Shown: positions 21,661 to 32,720, numbered from the stretch's first letter. The stretch: DNA of 64,000 bases from Ceriagrion tenellum (GCA_963169105.1 OY720640.1:117414085-117478084); one strand, 5' to 3'. Notes: a model not told the origin generated them from the letters alone. Program-made: numbers and translations.

Positions 21661-22551
21661 GACTTTAAAGTGACCTTAAATAAAGTCCTGGTTACTGACT
21701 ATTACCCCTTGCCAAAACTAGAGGATGTCTTTGCATCTCTAGCTGGAGGCACTGTCTTTGTTACCTTAGACCTCCAAAACGCATATTTGCAACTAGGTGT
21801 GGGCTCAGAATCCCAAAAATACCTCACCATTAATACTGATTATGGTTTGTTTCAATTCACCCGCCTTCCTTTTGGTGTTTCTAGTGCACCTGGTATATTC
21901 CAATTGGTCATGCAAGAGATTCTCAAGGGTGGTGTGCCACCTGGATGACTTATTGATCTCTCGGAAAGATGTCCATGATTGCAAGCAAAGGGTAGAAATG
22001 GTATTAACAAGACTTAATGAATACAATGTTAAAGTGAATATGTCCAAATGTACCTAAGTGGTTTGCTGAATCTGTGGACTATCTTGGCCACACTATTAAT
22101 GCACAGGGAGTTCGCCCGATGGAACATAAAATGGATGCCATTGTGAAGGCAAAACCTCCAAGAGATGTCACCCAACTAAGGTCCTTTGTAGGGATGCTGA
22201 ACTTTTATCACATATTTTTACCTAACCTCTCTAGTCTAATAAAACCTCTGTATAACTTGACAAAGAAAAATGCCCCTTGGGAAGGGTCAGATGAGTGCAA
22301 CCATGTTTTCGAAGAGTGTAAAAAACTGCTCCAGGGACATTCGTTGTTGGTACATTATAACCCTAAGCTTCCCATTCTGGTTCCAGCAAATGCTTCGTGT
22401 TATGGGGTAGGGGCAGTTCTCAGCCATATGATTGATGGTGTAGAGAAACCTGTTCTGTTTGTGTCAAGTACCCTTACTGCAGCTCAGCAAAATTATTCTC
22501 AGTTGGATAGAGAGGCATTGGCCTTGATTTTTGCTGTTAAAAAGTTTCACT
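21577..22551 (+). pseudogene. Ty3/gypsy reverse transcriptase and RNase H, mutated
   Basis: RT motifs are LCVDFK, FVTLDLQNAYLQLGV (catalytic Asp present) and FTRLPFGVSSAPGIFQ. A frame change precedes the palm motif, which reads VVCHLDDLLIS, so Tyr of YLDD is His. The thumb and connection follow from 22074 (VDYLGHTINAQGVRP). RNase H begins LVPANASCYGVGAVL, where the first catalytic Asp is Asn, and continues through YSQLDREALALIFAVKKFH to a TAG at 22551 in place of the usual Gln. The copy is inactive several times over. Confidence 0.92.
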
Positions 22552-23920
22552 AGTACTTGTATGGCCACAAGTTCACATTAATCAGTGACCACCAACCCCT
22601 CCGTCATATATTTGCACCTGATAAAGGAATCCCAACAGTGGCTGCAGCACGACTCCAAAGGTGGTCTATTGTTCTGGCAACTTATCAGTATAAAACTGAA
22701 TATCGCAAGTCTGCCTTGATGTGCCCTGCTGATGCCCTATCTCGACTACCAATTGCCTCGGAAGACAGTGTGGAAAATGCTTTAAGTGTGCTTCCCAATG
22801 ATTTTCCCTTAACTTTCAGAGAAGTAGCTGCAGAAACCTCCAATGATGTTGTGCTGAGTAAGGTCATGGATTTTACTAAGCAAGACTGGCCAAATTATAT
22901 TAATGACCATGTCATTGCTCCATTTTTCCGCCAGAGGTATGAGATTTCAGTGGAAAATGGCTGCCTTCTAATGGGTAACAGGGTAATAATTCCTGAAGTC
23001 CTTAAGGAATCTATATTAAAACTGTTGCATGATTCTCATCCAGGTATAGTAAGAATGAAATCATTAGCTCGCTCTTTGTGTAGGTAGTCAAATATGAATA
23101 GAGATATTGAAGATGTGGTATGTAATTGTGAACAATGCCAACTTGTTAATTTCAGGCCAGACTGTTCAGCAAATGCAGCCTGGCCTAAGGCTGATGTTTG
23201 GTGCAGAGTGCATTTAGATTTCTTTGTAATGGATAGGAAATATTTTCTTATTATTGTTGATAGTTGTAGTAAGTGGATCGAAGTCTTTTACATACCGAAT
23301 GGGACCAATGCCTACAAAGTGTGTGAAAATTTGAGTACGTTGTTTAGCACCTTTGGCTTCCCTTCACAGATTGTGACTGACAATGGCCCTCCATTTGACT
23401 CTAGTTATTTTAGTGATTTTTGCATATGTCAAAAGGTATTGTTGTTACAAAGGCTCCTGCCTACCACCCCCAATCTAATGGCATTGCTGAGTGGGCAGTG
23501 CAAATAATTAAGAAAACCCTTAGAAAAGAACGATGCTTGGGTACCTTAGGTCACAAAGGCATTCAAGAAGTTCTTAACAAAATACTTTTTGCATACCGCA
23601 CCACTCCCCTTTCCACGGGTGGTTTTAGTCTTTCAGACTTGATGTTAAAGTTTAAGCCCCGTACTCTCCTCTCCTTAATCAAACCCAAGTCAACCTTCCC
23701 CTTATTCATAATCATGAATATCCAGAATATATGCCAGAGGAAATAGTGCTGGTAAGAATAAAGTCAAATAGTTTGCCTGTTCATGGGACCATTAGGAGAA
23801 GGATTAGCCAAGTGTTGTATGAGGTCAACATTGGACATCAAGTCCAACTCATCCACATAAACCAGATAAAACGCTTGTCATTACCCCATGTACCTGCTAA
23901 ACTTAATGAAACCTAGTGTT
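22552..23920 (+). pseudogene. Ty3/gypsy RNase H end and integrase, mutated
   Basis: RNase H ends with LISDHQPL and ADALSRLP. The integrase zinc-binding part is LLHDSHPG...MNRDIEDVVCNCEQC (His-His-Cys-Cys; stop at 23085 where two Trp codons are usual). The catalytic core has HLDFFVMD (first Asp), VTDNGPPFDS (second Asp) and, after a frame change near 23425, APAYHPQSNGIAEWAVQ with the Glu. The C-terminal part ends LVHIN-like LIHINQIKRL. This integrase type is common in insect gypsy elements annotated as K02A2.6-like. Confidence 0.9.
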
Positions 23921-24137
23921 TGCCATCACCAGCACTAGCTAGATCCAGATTGGACTCATCGACTCGACCCCCCACTTCCCTGTTGGCATCCCATACACCT
24001 TCCTTGCCGGCAAGCCCTTGTCCACGTGTTCCTGTCCATACCCCAGCTCAAGATTCGGAGAATGCCCATATGAACCAACCTCAGGATTCAACCTCCTGTG
24101 AACTTCGTCGCCGCTCCTCTCGGCAAACTAAGGCTCC
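23921..24137 (+). pseudogene. Ty3/gypsy pol C-terminal tail
   Basis: A Pro/Ser-rich stretch ends ELRRRSSRQTKAP, the usual RRSSR.RKPP-like end of gypsy pol, and reads into the 3' LTR. No clear polypurine tract lies before the 3' LTR (GGCTCC precedes TGTGATG), which is unusual. Confidence 0.7.
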
Positions 24138-24334
24138 TGTGATGTATTGCATTGTGTGAATAACTCGTTTATTAAGTCCAAGGTTGCCACACAAGGTGGC
24201 GTGGATGGGATCATCTGGGTTGTTGAGGTCATGCGGCCTGTGTGTTATATATGTACATTTTAGTCGTGGAAATATATCTGTTTATATCAAGGCCTGATTA
24301 TTTAATCCGCCATAGTGGTGTTGGGAAAACATGA
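24138..24334 (+). repeat. Ty3/gypsy 3' LTR (197 bp)
   Basis: TGTGATGTATTG to GGGAAAACATGA, homologous to 19720-19918 over its full length and followed by the GTCTA duplication. Confidence 0.92.
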
Positions 24335-24339
24335 GTCTA
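24335..24339. other. 5-bp target site duplication of gypsy, right (GTCTA)
   Basis: Pairs with 19715-19719. Removing the element and one copy joins the flanking reading frame without a shift. Confidence 0.85.
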
Positions 24340-24530
24340 AAGGAATTTGGAATCTCTCAGAAAATGAGAGAGTTAGCTATGGAGCAGGGAATACAGTGTA
24401 TCACGAATCCTAGGAAAAGAAAGCCACTCCCTCAGGACACAGTAAACAAGAGTGATTTTCTATGATCCTGGTGTAATCTGAGGAATGCCCGCTGGCAAAG
24501 ATTCATTTTGTCACTGCCATAACCCTGAAA
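24340..24530 (+). pseudogene. Gene of unnamed family, 3' part after gypsy
   Basis: Continues the frame from 19714: KEFGISQKMRELAMEQGIQC, then NPRKRKPLPQDTV up to a stop near 24466. One base away the neighbouring frame gives IFYDPGVI, a stop, then GMPAGKDS, which fits an FY.D..SR.MPGKKD block, so a one-base frameshift and an Arg-to-stop change are likely. The join with 19188-19714 is the best evidence that the gypsy landed in an older coding sequence. Confidence 0.5.
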
Positions 24531-25900
24531 TACACCAATTCCTCGGAATAGGTGTTTTAAAGGTGTTTGAGAGAAGCCGAGTATTGCCAAATTTTTAATT
24601 AGCACATCAATGACATGCCATGGGATTGTTTAAAATAGTGAGTTAGGGATTTACCCGTGGAAAAAAGTTTTGGCACATTTCTGATATGGAGTATTTGAGA
24701 AGTGTCATTTAACAACTTTTTAAACTTGAAAAAATTTCTTTCGGTTGAAGCGTCTGTTCTCACGACTCCTCTTGACATTCCGATATATCCGAGTAGGACT
24801 GAACATGGCTAATGAGAGCTCGATGCCTCCACCACCACGTCACTCAGCTATCAATTCTCGTAATGAAACGAGAACGGTAACAACTAACATTTGAATGCCT
24901 TCTGCTTCAATCCTTACACATTCGAGGGCTAAACAATACCCATTCGGTCCAAGTCGTAAGAGAGCGATACATAAAATTCCAACACAGCAGGCAAAATTTA
25001 ACTGCGAGACAACCAGCGGGTATTCTAACTAAATACGATGGCTCATACCCATTTCCATCAGTCCAGATGCAGAACAGACAAACGGCTCACCAGCGAGTTG
25101 GCCTAGACGACATTCCTCGTGACCACATTCCATGACGGTTGTTCGTCCAGTGAACGGCCCGAAAAATGATTTTCCACCTTAGACGGAAAAAAGAAAGGTA
25201 GGAAGAAATTACTAGTATTGCGCTACCGTGGTAACATTTCCTGCTCACGCCAGCAGTTAAGTAATATAAACCTCTCCTTGCTACAAAAATCACAAAGCGA
25301 AACGACCATCACAAATTCCAAGAATTAGTTCCGCCATGGCTTACAACACAAAACACATAAGGCAACCAATAATTAGAAAAAATGGTTAAACAGTTCGAAA
25401 TAAATACGACGCGTACCTTCGCAGAATAAACACAATGGATGAGCATTCACCAGCAGGGTTTAAATAGTTACAGTGTCACACAATTACGTTGCCATGTTGG
25501 CCCAAGTCGAAGTACTCGAACCTTTGGAGAGTGATATTTATAGTAATACCAATTCAAACTAACCATAAAAAGATCCTTCCGATAAATCTACATCTCAATA
25601 AATTGACTTCACTGGTTAACTTTCTCAATAAAATAAAATGGAAAAACACTGATTACCTTCGATTGCTTCCATCACAGCAACAACAGCGGCTTCATTCGAC
25701 GTTATACAGCCAAGCAGCACACGGTGGCGACACCAAAGCAGACGACGACGGACGAAGGCGAGACAGCGCGTCAAATGTCCGTGTGCCTAAACGTTTACCC
25801 CTCCCCTACCTTCCCCATCCTTTGACTTTCCCCTCCAGTCCCCATCCCCCTACCGTGCCTTGTTGTGCGTGTTGCTTTGTATAAGGAGTATAGTGGAAAT
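24531..25900. other. CpG-richer unique stretch, possible promoter/first exons (minus)
   Basis: From about 24750 to 25880 CpG dinucleotides are more frequent than in flanking DNA, especially 25680-25800. On the minus strand two donor-like sites follow GAAG: one after ATGGAAGCAATCGAAG at about 25655 (GTAATC) and one at about 25415 (GTACGC). TATAC lies near 25880. This could be the 5' end of a host gene reading leftward, but no downstream coding exon was identified. Confidence 0.3.
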
Positions 25901-25999
25901 GAAATTCACGCATACAGAAGATAAAAAAAATGCCAATTTATTATTGCACCTTCAACACGAAGTCATTTAAAATTATTAAGACGCACACACGATACAGCG

Positions 26000-26700
26000 A
26001 AACTGGCAAAAATTGCGAAAGATAAATATAAAAATAACTATTTACCTATACAAGATATATAGTTAAATAATTTAAACTAAATATTCTACGAAGATCAAAA
26101 CTTGCCACAAAAAATATGTGGAAATACGCAGCATGAGACCAAAGTAATGCAGGCTTGATACAGGAAGGTAAATGGCGATGATCAAAAATTACTGTGCAAA
26201 TGGAAGATAAAAAGTACATTTGAGATCAAAACAATTCAAGCATGATAAAGGCTCATCCTCAGATAGAATCAAAACTTATCATGGATATAAAATTAGTATA
26301 ATAGCAATTAATGTAATAAAAAGTCACTGCCTCAAAATTAAAATGTAATACTTTGCCATGATTACAACTTAACACCAAGATCTAATTAAAAAAAGAGCTT
26401 AAATGACGAATGACATCACAGAATGACGGTATCAATACCTTGAGAACAAGGGAATTCAAGCATGATGTAAATGGACACACTGGTGTGAGCAAAATTTGCC
26501 ACAAAAATAAAATTAACAAGAGCAGTGAGAAGTCATTTCTTCAAAATTTAACATGATATCATTCCATGAATAAAACTTGCCTCTAATATTAAAATAGCAA
26601 AGCAGTATGCATAAGGAATGACATTACAGAATAAATCTCTATCCATACGCTTTGAGATCAAAGCAATTGTATGTTGCAAAGTATGATAATAGTTTAATCA
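26000..26700 (+). repeat. Degenerate tandem repeat, ~215-bp period
   Basis: Units starting at about 26220, 26440 and 26652 (TTGAGATCAAAACAATTCAA, TTGAGAACAAGGGAATTCAA, TTGAGATCAAAGCAATTG) share ACTTGCCA-type, AAGTCA...TCAAAATT, ATGACAT.ACAGAAT blocks in order. An earlier, more diverged unit may occupy 26000-26219 (AACTTGCCACAAAAA near 26098). No coding capacity. Confidence 0.7.
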
Positions 26701-26933
26701 ATACCCTGGAGAGCCAAACCAAGACCCCACCTTGCCAGCTTTGAATGAAAGAGCTAATCAGATGATATTAATTTACAGTTGAGGCAATCATTTTAGAGAT
26801 ATAGAGTGTTGCTGGTGAGGTTTCCCAGTATTGAATAATGATGAGCACTTTGATGGCTGACTTTTCACCTCATACAGCAATTAACCTTTAAATATTTATA
26901 TATTATTTTTGTTATTATATATTATGTTATATT

Positions 26934-27009
26934 AGCAGAAAAAATTCAACTGGACCGAGAATCAAACCACGGACCTTTGGATTTTGCGTCCAGTCGAATT
27001 TTTTCTGCT
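26934..27009 (-). repeat. Hairpin enclosing tRNA-like B-box (SINE remnant)
   Basis: AGCAGAAAAAATTCAACTGG (26934-) and its near-perfect inverse at 26988-27009 form 22-bp arms with one mismatch. The loop on the minus strand contains CCGTGGTTTGATTCTCGG, resembling a tRNA T-arm/B-box. A tRNA-derived SINE end is likely; no A-box was found. Confidence 0.55.
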
Positions 27010-27248
27010 TGGAATCGGCCATCATTACATCTTCACACCACCACTGTTTTTGTTCATTTTGTGTGTTCCTATCCACTTTCTTTCTACCTTTCTGTATAAG
27101 CATTTATATGAGTGTATTTGCCACTGAGAGGTCTGAGTGAACGAATGAATGAACTGACGAAAAACACGTGTAGTGCACAAATATTGTAAAAAAGTCACAG
27201 GCGTGACTGGCAGACACACAGAGAAAACACAAAAAAGAAAAACTCACA
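27010..27248. other. Unassigned; probable Penelope-like 3' end
   Basis: No gene. This lies downstream, on the minus strand, of the hammerhead-like motif and may include the end of the Penelope-like element. No target duplication was found. Confidence 0.35.
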
Positions 27249-27288
27249 GATATGCTTATATTTCGGTGGACACAACCACCTTCGTCAG
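27249..27288 (-). ncRNA. Hammerhead-ribozyme-like motif after Penelope-like ORF
   Basis: On the minus strand: CTGACGA, a GGTGG/CCACC stem-loop, GAAA, then an ATAT-AAGC-ATAT hairpin and C. This is the conserved hammerhead order core, stem II, GAAA, stem III, cleavage base, with U7 of CUGAUGA as C, which the fold tolerates. It lies within about 100 bp of the Penelope-like ORF end, where such motifs are known. No convincing stem I closes it, so it may act only as a dimer or be dead. Confidence 0.55.
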
Positions 27289-27370
27289 AAATTAGTAGGT
27301 ACTGACGGGTAAAGGATAGAAGGGAGGGAGAGGTGGGGGGAGGAGGAAGTGGAAGGGAAGGAGAGGGGGA

Positions 27371-28395
27371 TTAGTGAAAGAGATTGATGCCGGGTGGGAG
27401 GAACGCGGGATAGAGCCAAATTAGTGAGAGCTCTACAGTATTAAGATCAATAGTGGAAGCAGATGGTGGAAGGGAGTCCAGAACTGAAACATTGCAGATT
27501 TTGTCGAAAGATTTCTTGTGATGAGAGGAGTGGATCGCCACGGGAAGGGAAGCAGATTGAGATGGGTTTTTACAATTGACTCGGTGATTATTGATCTGTA
27601 TATTAATGGGGGGTGGAGCTTTTTCTGACATAGGAGCTTGGGCATAGCTTACATTGTAGGTGGTAAACGACGTTGCTGGTGACTCAAGAGGAGGGAAGAG
27701 GGTTGGGGAAGGAGGCGATGGAGGCGTTGGGAGGAGGGGAGGAACTGAGGATTGGACATAATTTGCACCGGGGAAGATTACAAGGGGAGGAGGTGGGTTT
27801 TGATGCAGCAGGGATTTTGGAAAGAGGCTTCGTGGATTTTAATATATCGGACAAGTAAGGAGGATGCTTGTATGTGATTGAGGGTGGCTGGGAGAAAATT
27901 TTTGAAGTGGAGGAGTGGTTTTTCAGAATGGGAAAGAGATATTTAAGAATAAAATTGATAGACTGAACACCCGGGAAATACGTTGTGCAAATAGAAAGGA
28001 TGCGGGAGTCTTTAGTGGGAGGAGGTTTGGTTGAGGGACAATTTTTCCTGATTTTTTAAAATGAGAAGGGATTCTGGGTAGCCACGCTTGAGGAGCGAGT
28101 GGTGAACGTTGGTAAGAAATGTATTGAGGGAATCTGGATTATTACAAATACGATGGCCTTAGATGGATAGTGAGAAGGGAAGAGAGTGTTTGGTATGGGA
28201 GGGGTGGCAGCTACTATAGTGAAGATATTGTTGTTTATTCGTGGGTTTGATGTGAACGGAGGTCTGAAAATTCAAGTCTGATAATTTAATGTCAACATCA
28301 AGGAAGGTGATATTGGAATTAGAGATAGTTGATGTGAAAGAGTCGGAGTGAGAATTGTTGAGATCAGAAAGGTAAGTAATTAGAGAATTGGTGCC
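27371..28395 (-). pseudogene. Penelope-like element: RT C-terminus and GIY-YIG endonuclease
   Basis: Penelope-like elements encode an RT fused to a GIY-YIG endonuclease. Reading leftward from 28395: ITFLDVDIKLSDLNFQTSV, HIKPTNKQQYLHYSSCHPSH, then RICNNPDSLNTFLTNVHHSL and LLKRGYPESLL, which is the conserved end of the RT, with a few stops. After a Pro-rich linker come the endonuclease pieces CKLCPSSYV (the second GIY-YIG motif) near 27630 and NNHRVNCKN, SLPVAIHSSHH and SASTIDLNTVELSLIWLY, ending LPPGINLF at about 27373. The N-terminal RT is missing (truncation near 28400). A frame change lies at the YV motif. Confidence 0.85.
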
Positions 28396-28449
28396 ATGAG
28401 GCCAAAGAAGAAAAATCTTTTTCTTCTTTGAAATTTCTTTTTCTTATTA

Positions 28450-29815
28450 GATCTCACCTCCAAGGGTCCTCACCTCTGGTCTCCACTGAGACATTACCTG
28501 AAGCAGTAGGGAATTCCTCAGAGGCAAAAGATGATTCCAAGCTTGACACCTGAGTAATCAACAAGTAATTTCTGACTTTATCAAGCTCTTCAAAATCATC
28601 TTCCTCATACTTTGCTCCCAGAGAATGAGCAGCCATTATGTCATTCAGAAACAGGGCCTTGTATGCACCAACCAAAATGTTGCAAGTTGGATTAATTTCC
28701 CTACACCCATAGCTTATAATGGATCCAAATTTATTTTCTGAGGGATTCTGGTTAAGATTTCTACACACCAATTCAATATTCTTTCCCAATTTCTTACAGG
28801 AGGTGTCCCAGAGACTTTTACTCCATCAGTATATGTCATTTACTCTAGGACTCATAGAGCTTTGGATCAGAATTCCACAGGTCCCGAAGAGGAAGAAACT
28901 GCACAGCACAAAGGCTAAGTTGGTGGAGGCTGCAACTTATCCCATTTATGCTTTCAAACAGAGTGTCGAAAAAACCCAGCAAGTAGGCAGTCTCCTCAGC
29001 CTTTGGGTCTATTCTGGAAACATCTGAAACAAAATTTAACATCATAAGGATTTAGAGAATTGCATAGGTAATGGGATAAAATTACAGAAATGCTGAAAGA
29101 AAACTTACCCATGCTTGCCTGCAGCCCCATTACAGTTGAAAGCCTCTCACAAAAATATGTGTGCAATAGCAAACTTTCATTTTTTTCCTTCTCCAGGACA
29201 ATATGGAGGTCAGTCAAATTGGGCACATATCTTGCGGTCCTGCAGTCAATGGCATTGAGCTGAAGGATAGGACACCAGGTTGCAAATTTATTCTCTCCTA
29301 GCAGACAAAACTATGGATCTTTGGTCAGAAGGTCATTTGTTAAGCCTTTCAACAGGTGAGGTGGGTCAAGCAAGAGGATTACCTTTGCACCATCAACAGA
29401 CATAAATTCCCCTCTTTACTTTCCACCAGACCTGAACACAGACTCTCTAGTTTCTGTACATAAGTATGCATAGCAGCAACGTTTGTGAACTTTGATTATG
29501 TACAAACTGTAGCACAGACTTAAAGGCCATAATAGGTTAATTTGCTAATGATAGCTTTTATTAATTTGGACAAATCAGGAGTCCTTATTGTACCTGAAAG
29601 AAAAACATCGCCCACAGGCTGTTTGTAAGACCTATTAAACCTCTCACCATGAAAACTAAGGCTTTATCTGCAAACCTTGATGTCCAGTTTCCACCATCTA
29701 AATCTTTGAAACCCTCGATAAAATCAAGATGTTCCACAAAAGTTAGCAGAGGAGACAAGATCATCTCTCCAAACATTTGGAATGGTATCCATTTCCAATA
29801 GGGCATGTGGTGTCT
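28450..29815 (-). pseudogene. P-element/THAP9-like transposase, decayed, with introns
   Basis: Reading leftward: FMVRGLIG near 29620, the P-element hallmark region SVDGAKVILLLDPPHLLKG near 29355-29395, VPNLTDLHIVL (the KLT..HI block) near 29190-29220, then an 85-base intron (29108-29024, GTAAGT ... TTTTGTTTCAG). The next exon has AEETAYLLGFFDTLFESING (the Ta.F...fD.lFD.lN block) near 28960-29005, and after several breaks NPSENKFGSIISYG...INPTCNILVGAYKALFLN (the Q.P.EN.FG..R..GG...NPT block) near 28640-28765, ending near 28455. The N-terminal THAP domain was not found. Clean splice signals beside stops suggest an old autonomous copy or a domesticated gene that later decayed. Confidence 0.85.
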
Positions 29816-30433
29816 TATATTTAAAATAACTCTCCAAAAAATGGTTGCTCCAAACCTTCAAGTTTTCAATACATAATGCATTCCATCAAATTATCACCCA
29901 GAGTAAATTTCAACCAAGAATTGGCCCTAGGAAAAAGCATGAAATTAGAAACGCGAGACCTTTAAAAGACTCACGATTACACCTTCAATATAGTACAATG
30001 ATACGTTCTTAAGACAGTTAATGATTGAGGTGGAATCTGTGCCTTCATAGTAATAACACAGCTGGTAGTTACCATCCACATATATTTAGTTCAAATAATT
30101 TACAGCACTGCTTTCCAATAAATAATATCATATTAAAATGATTTAGATGGTACACATGAGGTGTAACTCATAAGTTGTTAAGATTGTCTGAATGAAAGTA
30201 TGTGCCGTGACTAACCACTGAGTGAAAATTTCACACTCTAGAGAAATGAAATTTAGAGAAGCAAAATGATTTTCTATTGTTATAACCACTTCCTAGGTAG
30301 TAAATTTGACATGTATGCAGTCATGCACAAGTGTACATAGATTAACAACAAATGCCTGTAGTTTGACATATTTGAATCATTGGACTTGACTCATTTTCGA
30401 ACCCTGATTCCATTTTCACTCAGTTGTATCAAT
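29816..30433. other. Unassigned non-coding sequence
   Basis: AT-rich. It may include upstream parts of the P-element relic but no THAP motif (C..C...H) was seen. Confidence 0.35.
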
Positions 30434-30521
30434 TAGATGCACCACCAAGCCATCTCAATTTTGGGTGAATTCTGGCGGAGATAAATTCTCCTTGAGTTGA
30501 GATGGCTTGAAGGTACATCTA
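30434..30521. repeat. Small inverted repeat abutting the giant palindrome
   Basis: TAGATGCACCACCAAGCC... at 30434-30458 pairs with TTGAGATGGCTTGAAGG... at 30497-30521 (22 of 25 bases) around a 38-base loop. It ends four bases before the left outer boundary of the large inverted repeat and is absent beyond the right arm. Confidence 0.85.
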
Positions 30522-30524
30522 GCA

Positions 30525-30610
30525 AACACACATGACTGGCAACTGGGAGATGAGGGTTCAAATAACAGTCAGGTCAAATTATTTTTTCATAGTGCATTTC
30601 ACTCCATTGG
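30525..30610 (+). repeat. tRNA-derived SINE-like end at outer arm boundary
   Basis: GATGAGGGTTCAAATAACAG contains a B-box-like GGTTCAAAT after an ACTGGCAACTGGGAG stretch, followed by an ATTTTTTCATAGTGCATTTC tail. The arm boundary therefore falls inside or at the edge of a tRNA-derived repeat. Confidence 0.5.
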
Positions 30611-32399
30611 TGGATATTAAATTAATACAGGTACTGGATGAGATTTATAAGTTAACTCTGGCTCTGGTCGAAAGTTTCTTCAGAAAAATCGTCATACTCT
30701 GATCATTATTCACTTCATTGTGAAACACCACATAATGGAATTTAAATATAAAATGTCCTCAAAAGAAAATTAAACTCCAGCTCAGCACAAGTAAAAAATA
30801 TTCAAAATAATAGTTCAATATTCATTACATTTTGGTCAAACTTTCTGTCCAAAGCTTTAAAATTTCAACCACTATTTTGAAACTACTCAAAGTTTTTTTA
30901 GAAAAAGTGTGTGTTTTTCTGTTCATCCGTAGGTAATTTTTTAATTGCTTCAGTTTTGAAGCTTACTATGAGTACCATTGCTCCCACACCGCTTGTTCAT
31001 CTGCACAGGCGATCTATCAAATGAGTGCTAGGTTTTTACACAGTCATTATTCGCATTTACTCTGTCTTGCTGTCCTCATAGGATATTGAAGTTATTGCTA
31101 TTTGTCCTACGTCGAGTCTATCTAAACATCTTCAAATCACATGCCAGCTAAATTAACGTTAGTTGGCATAGCCCAAATTGTCCTAGGTTGCTGCTGCAAC
31201 CCCAGCTTTATGTTATGGATTCACAAATGAAATAATAAAGAGCAAAGTCTGGTGTTTGATTGTAAATGTGGTGTTAATTACTTATGGTTACCACACTACT
31301 GCTCCATCATTTTACAGAACGTTTCAGCGTTCATTTCCAATAAATTAGTCAATGTCTATCCTCAATCTGTCCAAAATTGCCATTAATTTCATACCTACGC
31401 ATTTTCCTCCACTGTCCTCTTCATTGCACTGCATTTTACACCTTATTTTTCATATATACTTGCCTCTTCGTAATGTCACCTTTCATTTACTATCCTTTAT
31501 TACTAAATATAACAATTGTTCAAATATATTCATTGCCTCAAAATCATCATATTGATATCTATCAACTCTAGCACCTCAAAATCCTCAATCCAAGGTTAAC
31601 TTGTTCTTCTCTCAAGATAACAGCTTCCTTACCTTTGTAAAGCCAAAAATTTTACATATTTTTTTATACTTTTCTAAGAGTACCTTTCAATCCCTTGCTC
31701 TTGACCAACAACTTCTTGTTCAATACAATGTAATGTCCACACCACTAAACCAATTCTCATTCAAAATATTTAACAGATATGGGAGATATGTCTCTAGTTT
31801 TCAAACCCATTAGTCTCATTAAAGTTTTAAGAAAACTGTCATAAGGATGCAGATAGGTACCCTATGACAGCTGTAACCTATCGCAATGAAGCTGATATTC
31901 CTATGCACCACTGATAACATTTGTTGTATTCTATAATCGAGATGCAACTTTTGTTTTTTGGCGGTCTCAACGCCACTTGTGTCAATGTCCGAAATAAATT
32001 ACTAACTTCCGGCGCTTCCAGGGTTTTTCAAAACCAAGATGTGGACATCGTTTCATTTGGCTCTGTGAGCATTAAAAGTAAATCCCACGTAATCCTAACA
32101 ACAGTCCTCAGCTAACTGGATAATTCATGCATGGTCATCTAAAAATCTATCAGGCTCATCAGCTATAATGTGGAGCCAAAGCTCAATTGAAATACAAATG
32201 TCTCCTTATACCTTCCATTCCAAAATTTTATTCTAAACAGTCGGGTATGGATATGCCACAGGCTTTAGTGAGTATCTAATGAGATATGTAGTTTGAATAT
32301 CCACTAGGACTTTTAAGTGAGAACAGAGAGGCATCTTTCACTTTAAATTCATTCATTATACTCACATATTTTTCATCAGTCACTGATTTATTGAGTAAG
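30611..32399. other. Left arm: unassigned sequence
   Basis: No domain recognised. The short frames at 31352-31813 and 31921-32115 are AT-rich and have no family motif. Its mirror in the right arm is 55855-57643. Confidence 0.4.
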
Positions 32400-32720
32400 A
32401 AATCAAGGGGAGAGAGAGCCACCATCAAATTTGAACAGCATAAAAAATGCTAGTGGATGAACCTCTCTTTGAGGCAAGTGGCATCTCCACCGATAGAAGA
32501 AACAAGACTTAGGTAGAGAAGAGAAGCATCCAAGACAAGAATCCATTCTCCCAGAAGAAGAGTCCATAAACATCCTGGGTATATTCACTTCATGAAAACA
32601 TACATTTGGAACGCTCAAAAGAATCTGAATCCTCATGCATGGCTGTGAAGCTTGTGCAATAATGTGGCAGAACATAGAAGATTTGAAGCAATGGAAACAT
32701 GATATAAAGAAAGTATGATT
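32400..32720 (+). pseudogene. RTE-type LINE C-terminal scrap (left arm)
   Basis: Around 32635-32700 the plus strand gives HGCEACAIMWQNIEDLKQWK, resembling the RTE block YGCE.WTI....R.LEA.EMW.YR. No RT motif is left, and the preceding 230 bases are unassigned. The minus-strand frame of 90 codons over the same stretch is a shadow. Confidence 0.35.

Noticed and set aside
26000..26700. CRISPR array
   Set aside because: Repeat units are about 215 bp and diverged, in a eukaryotic transposon-rich context.
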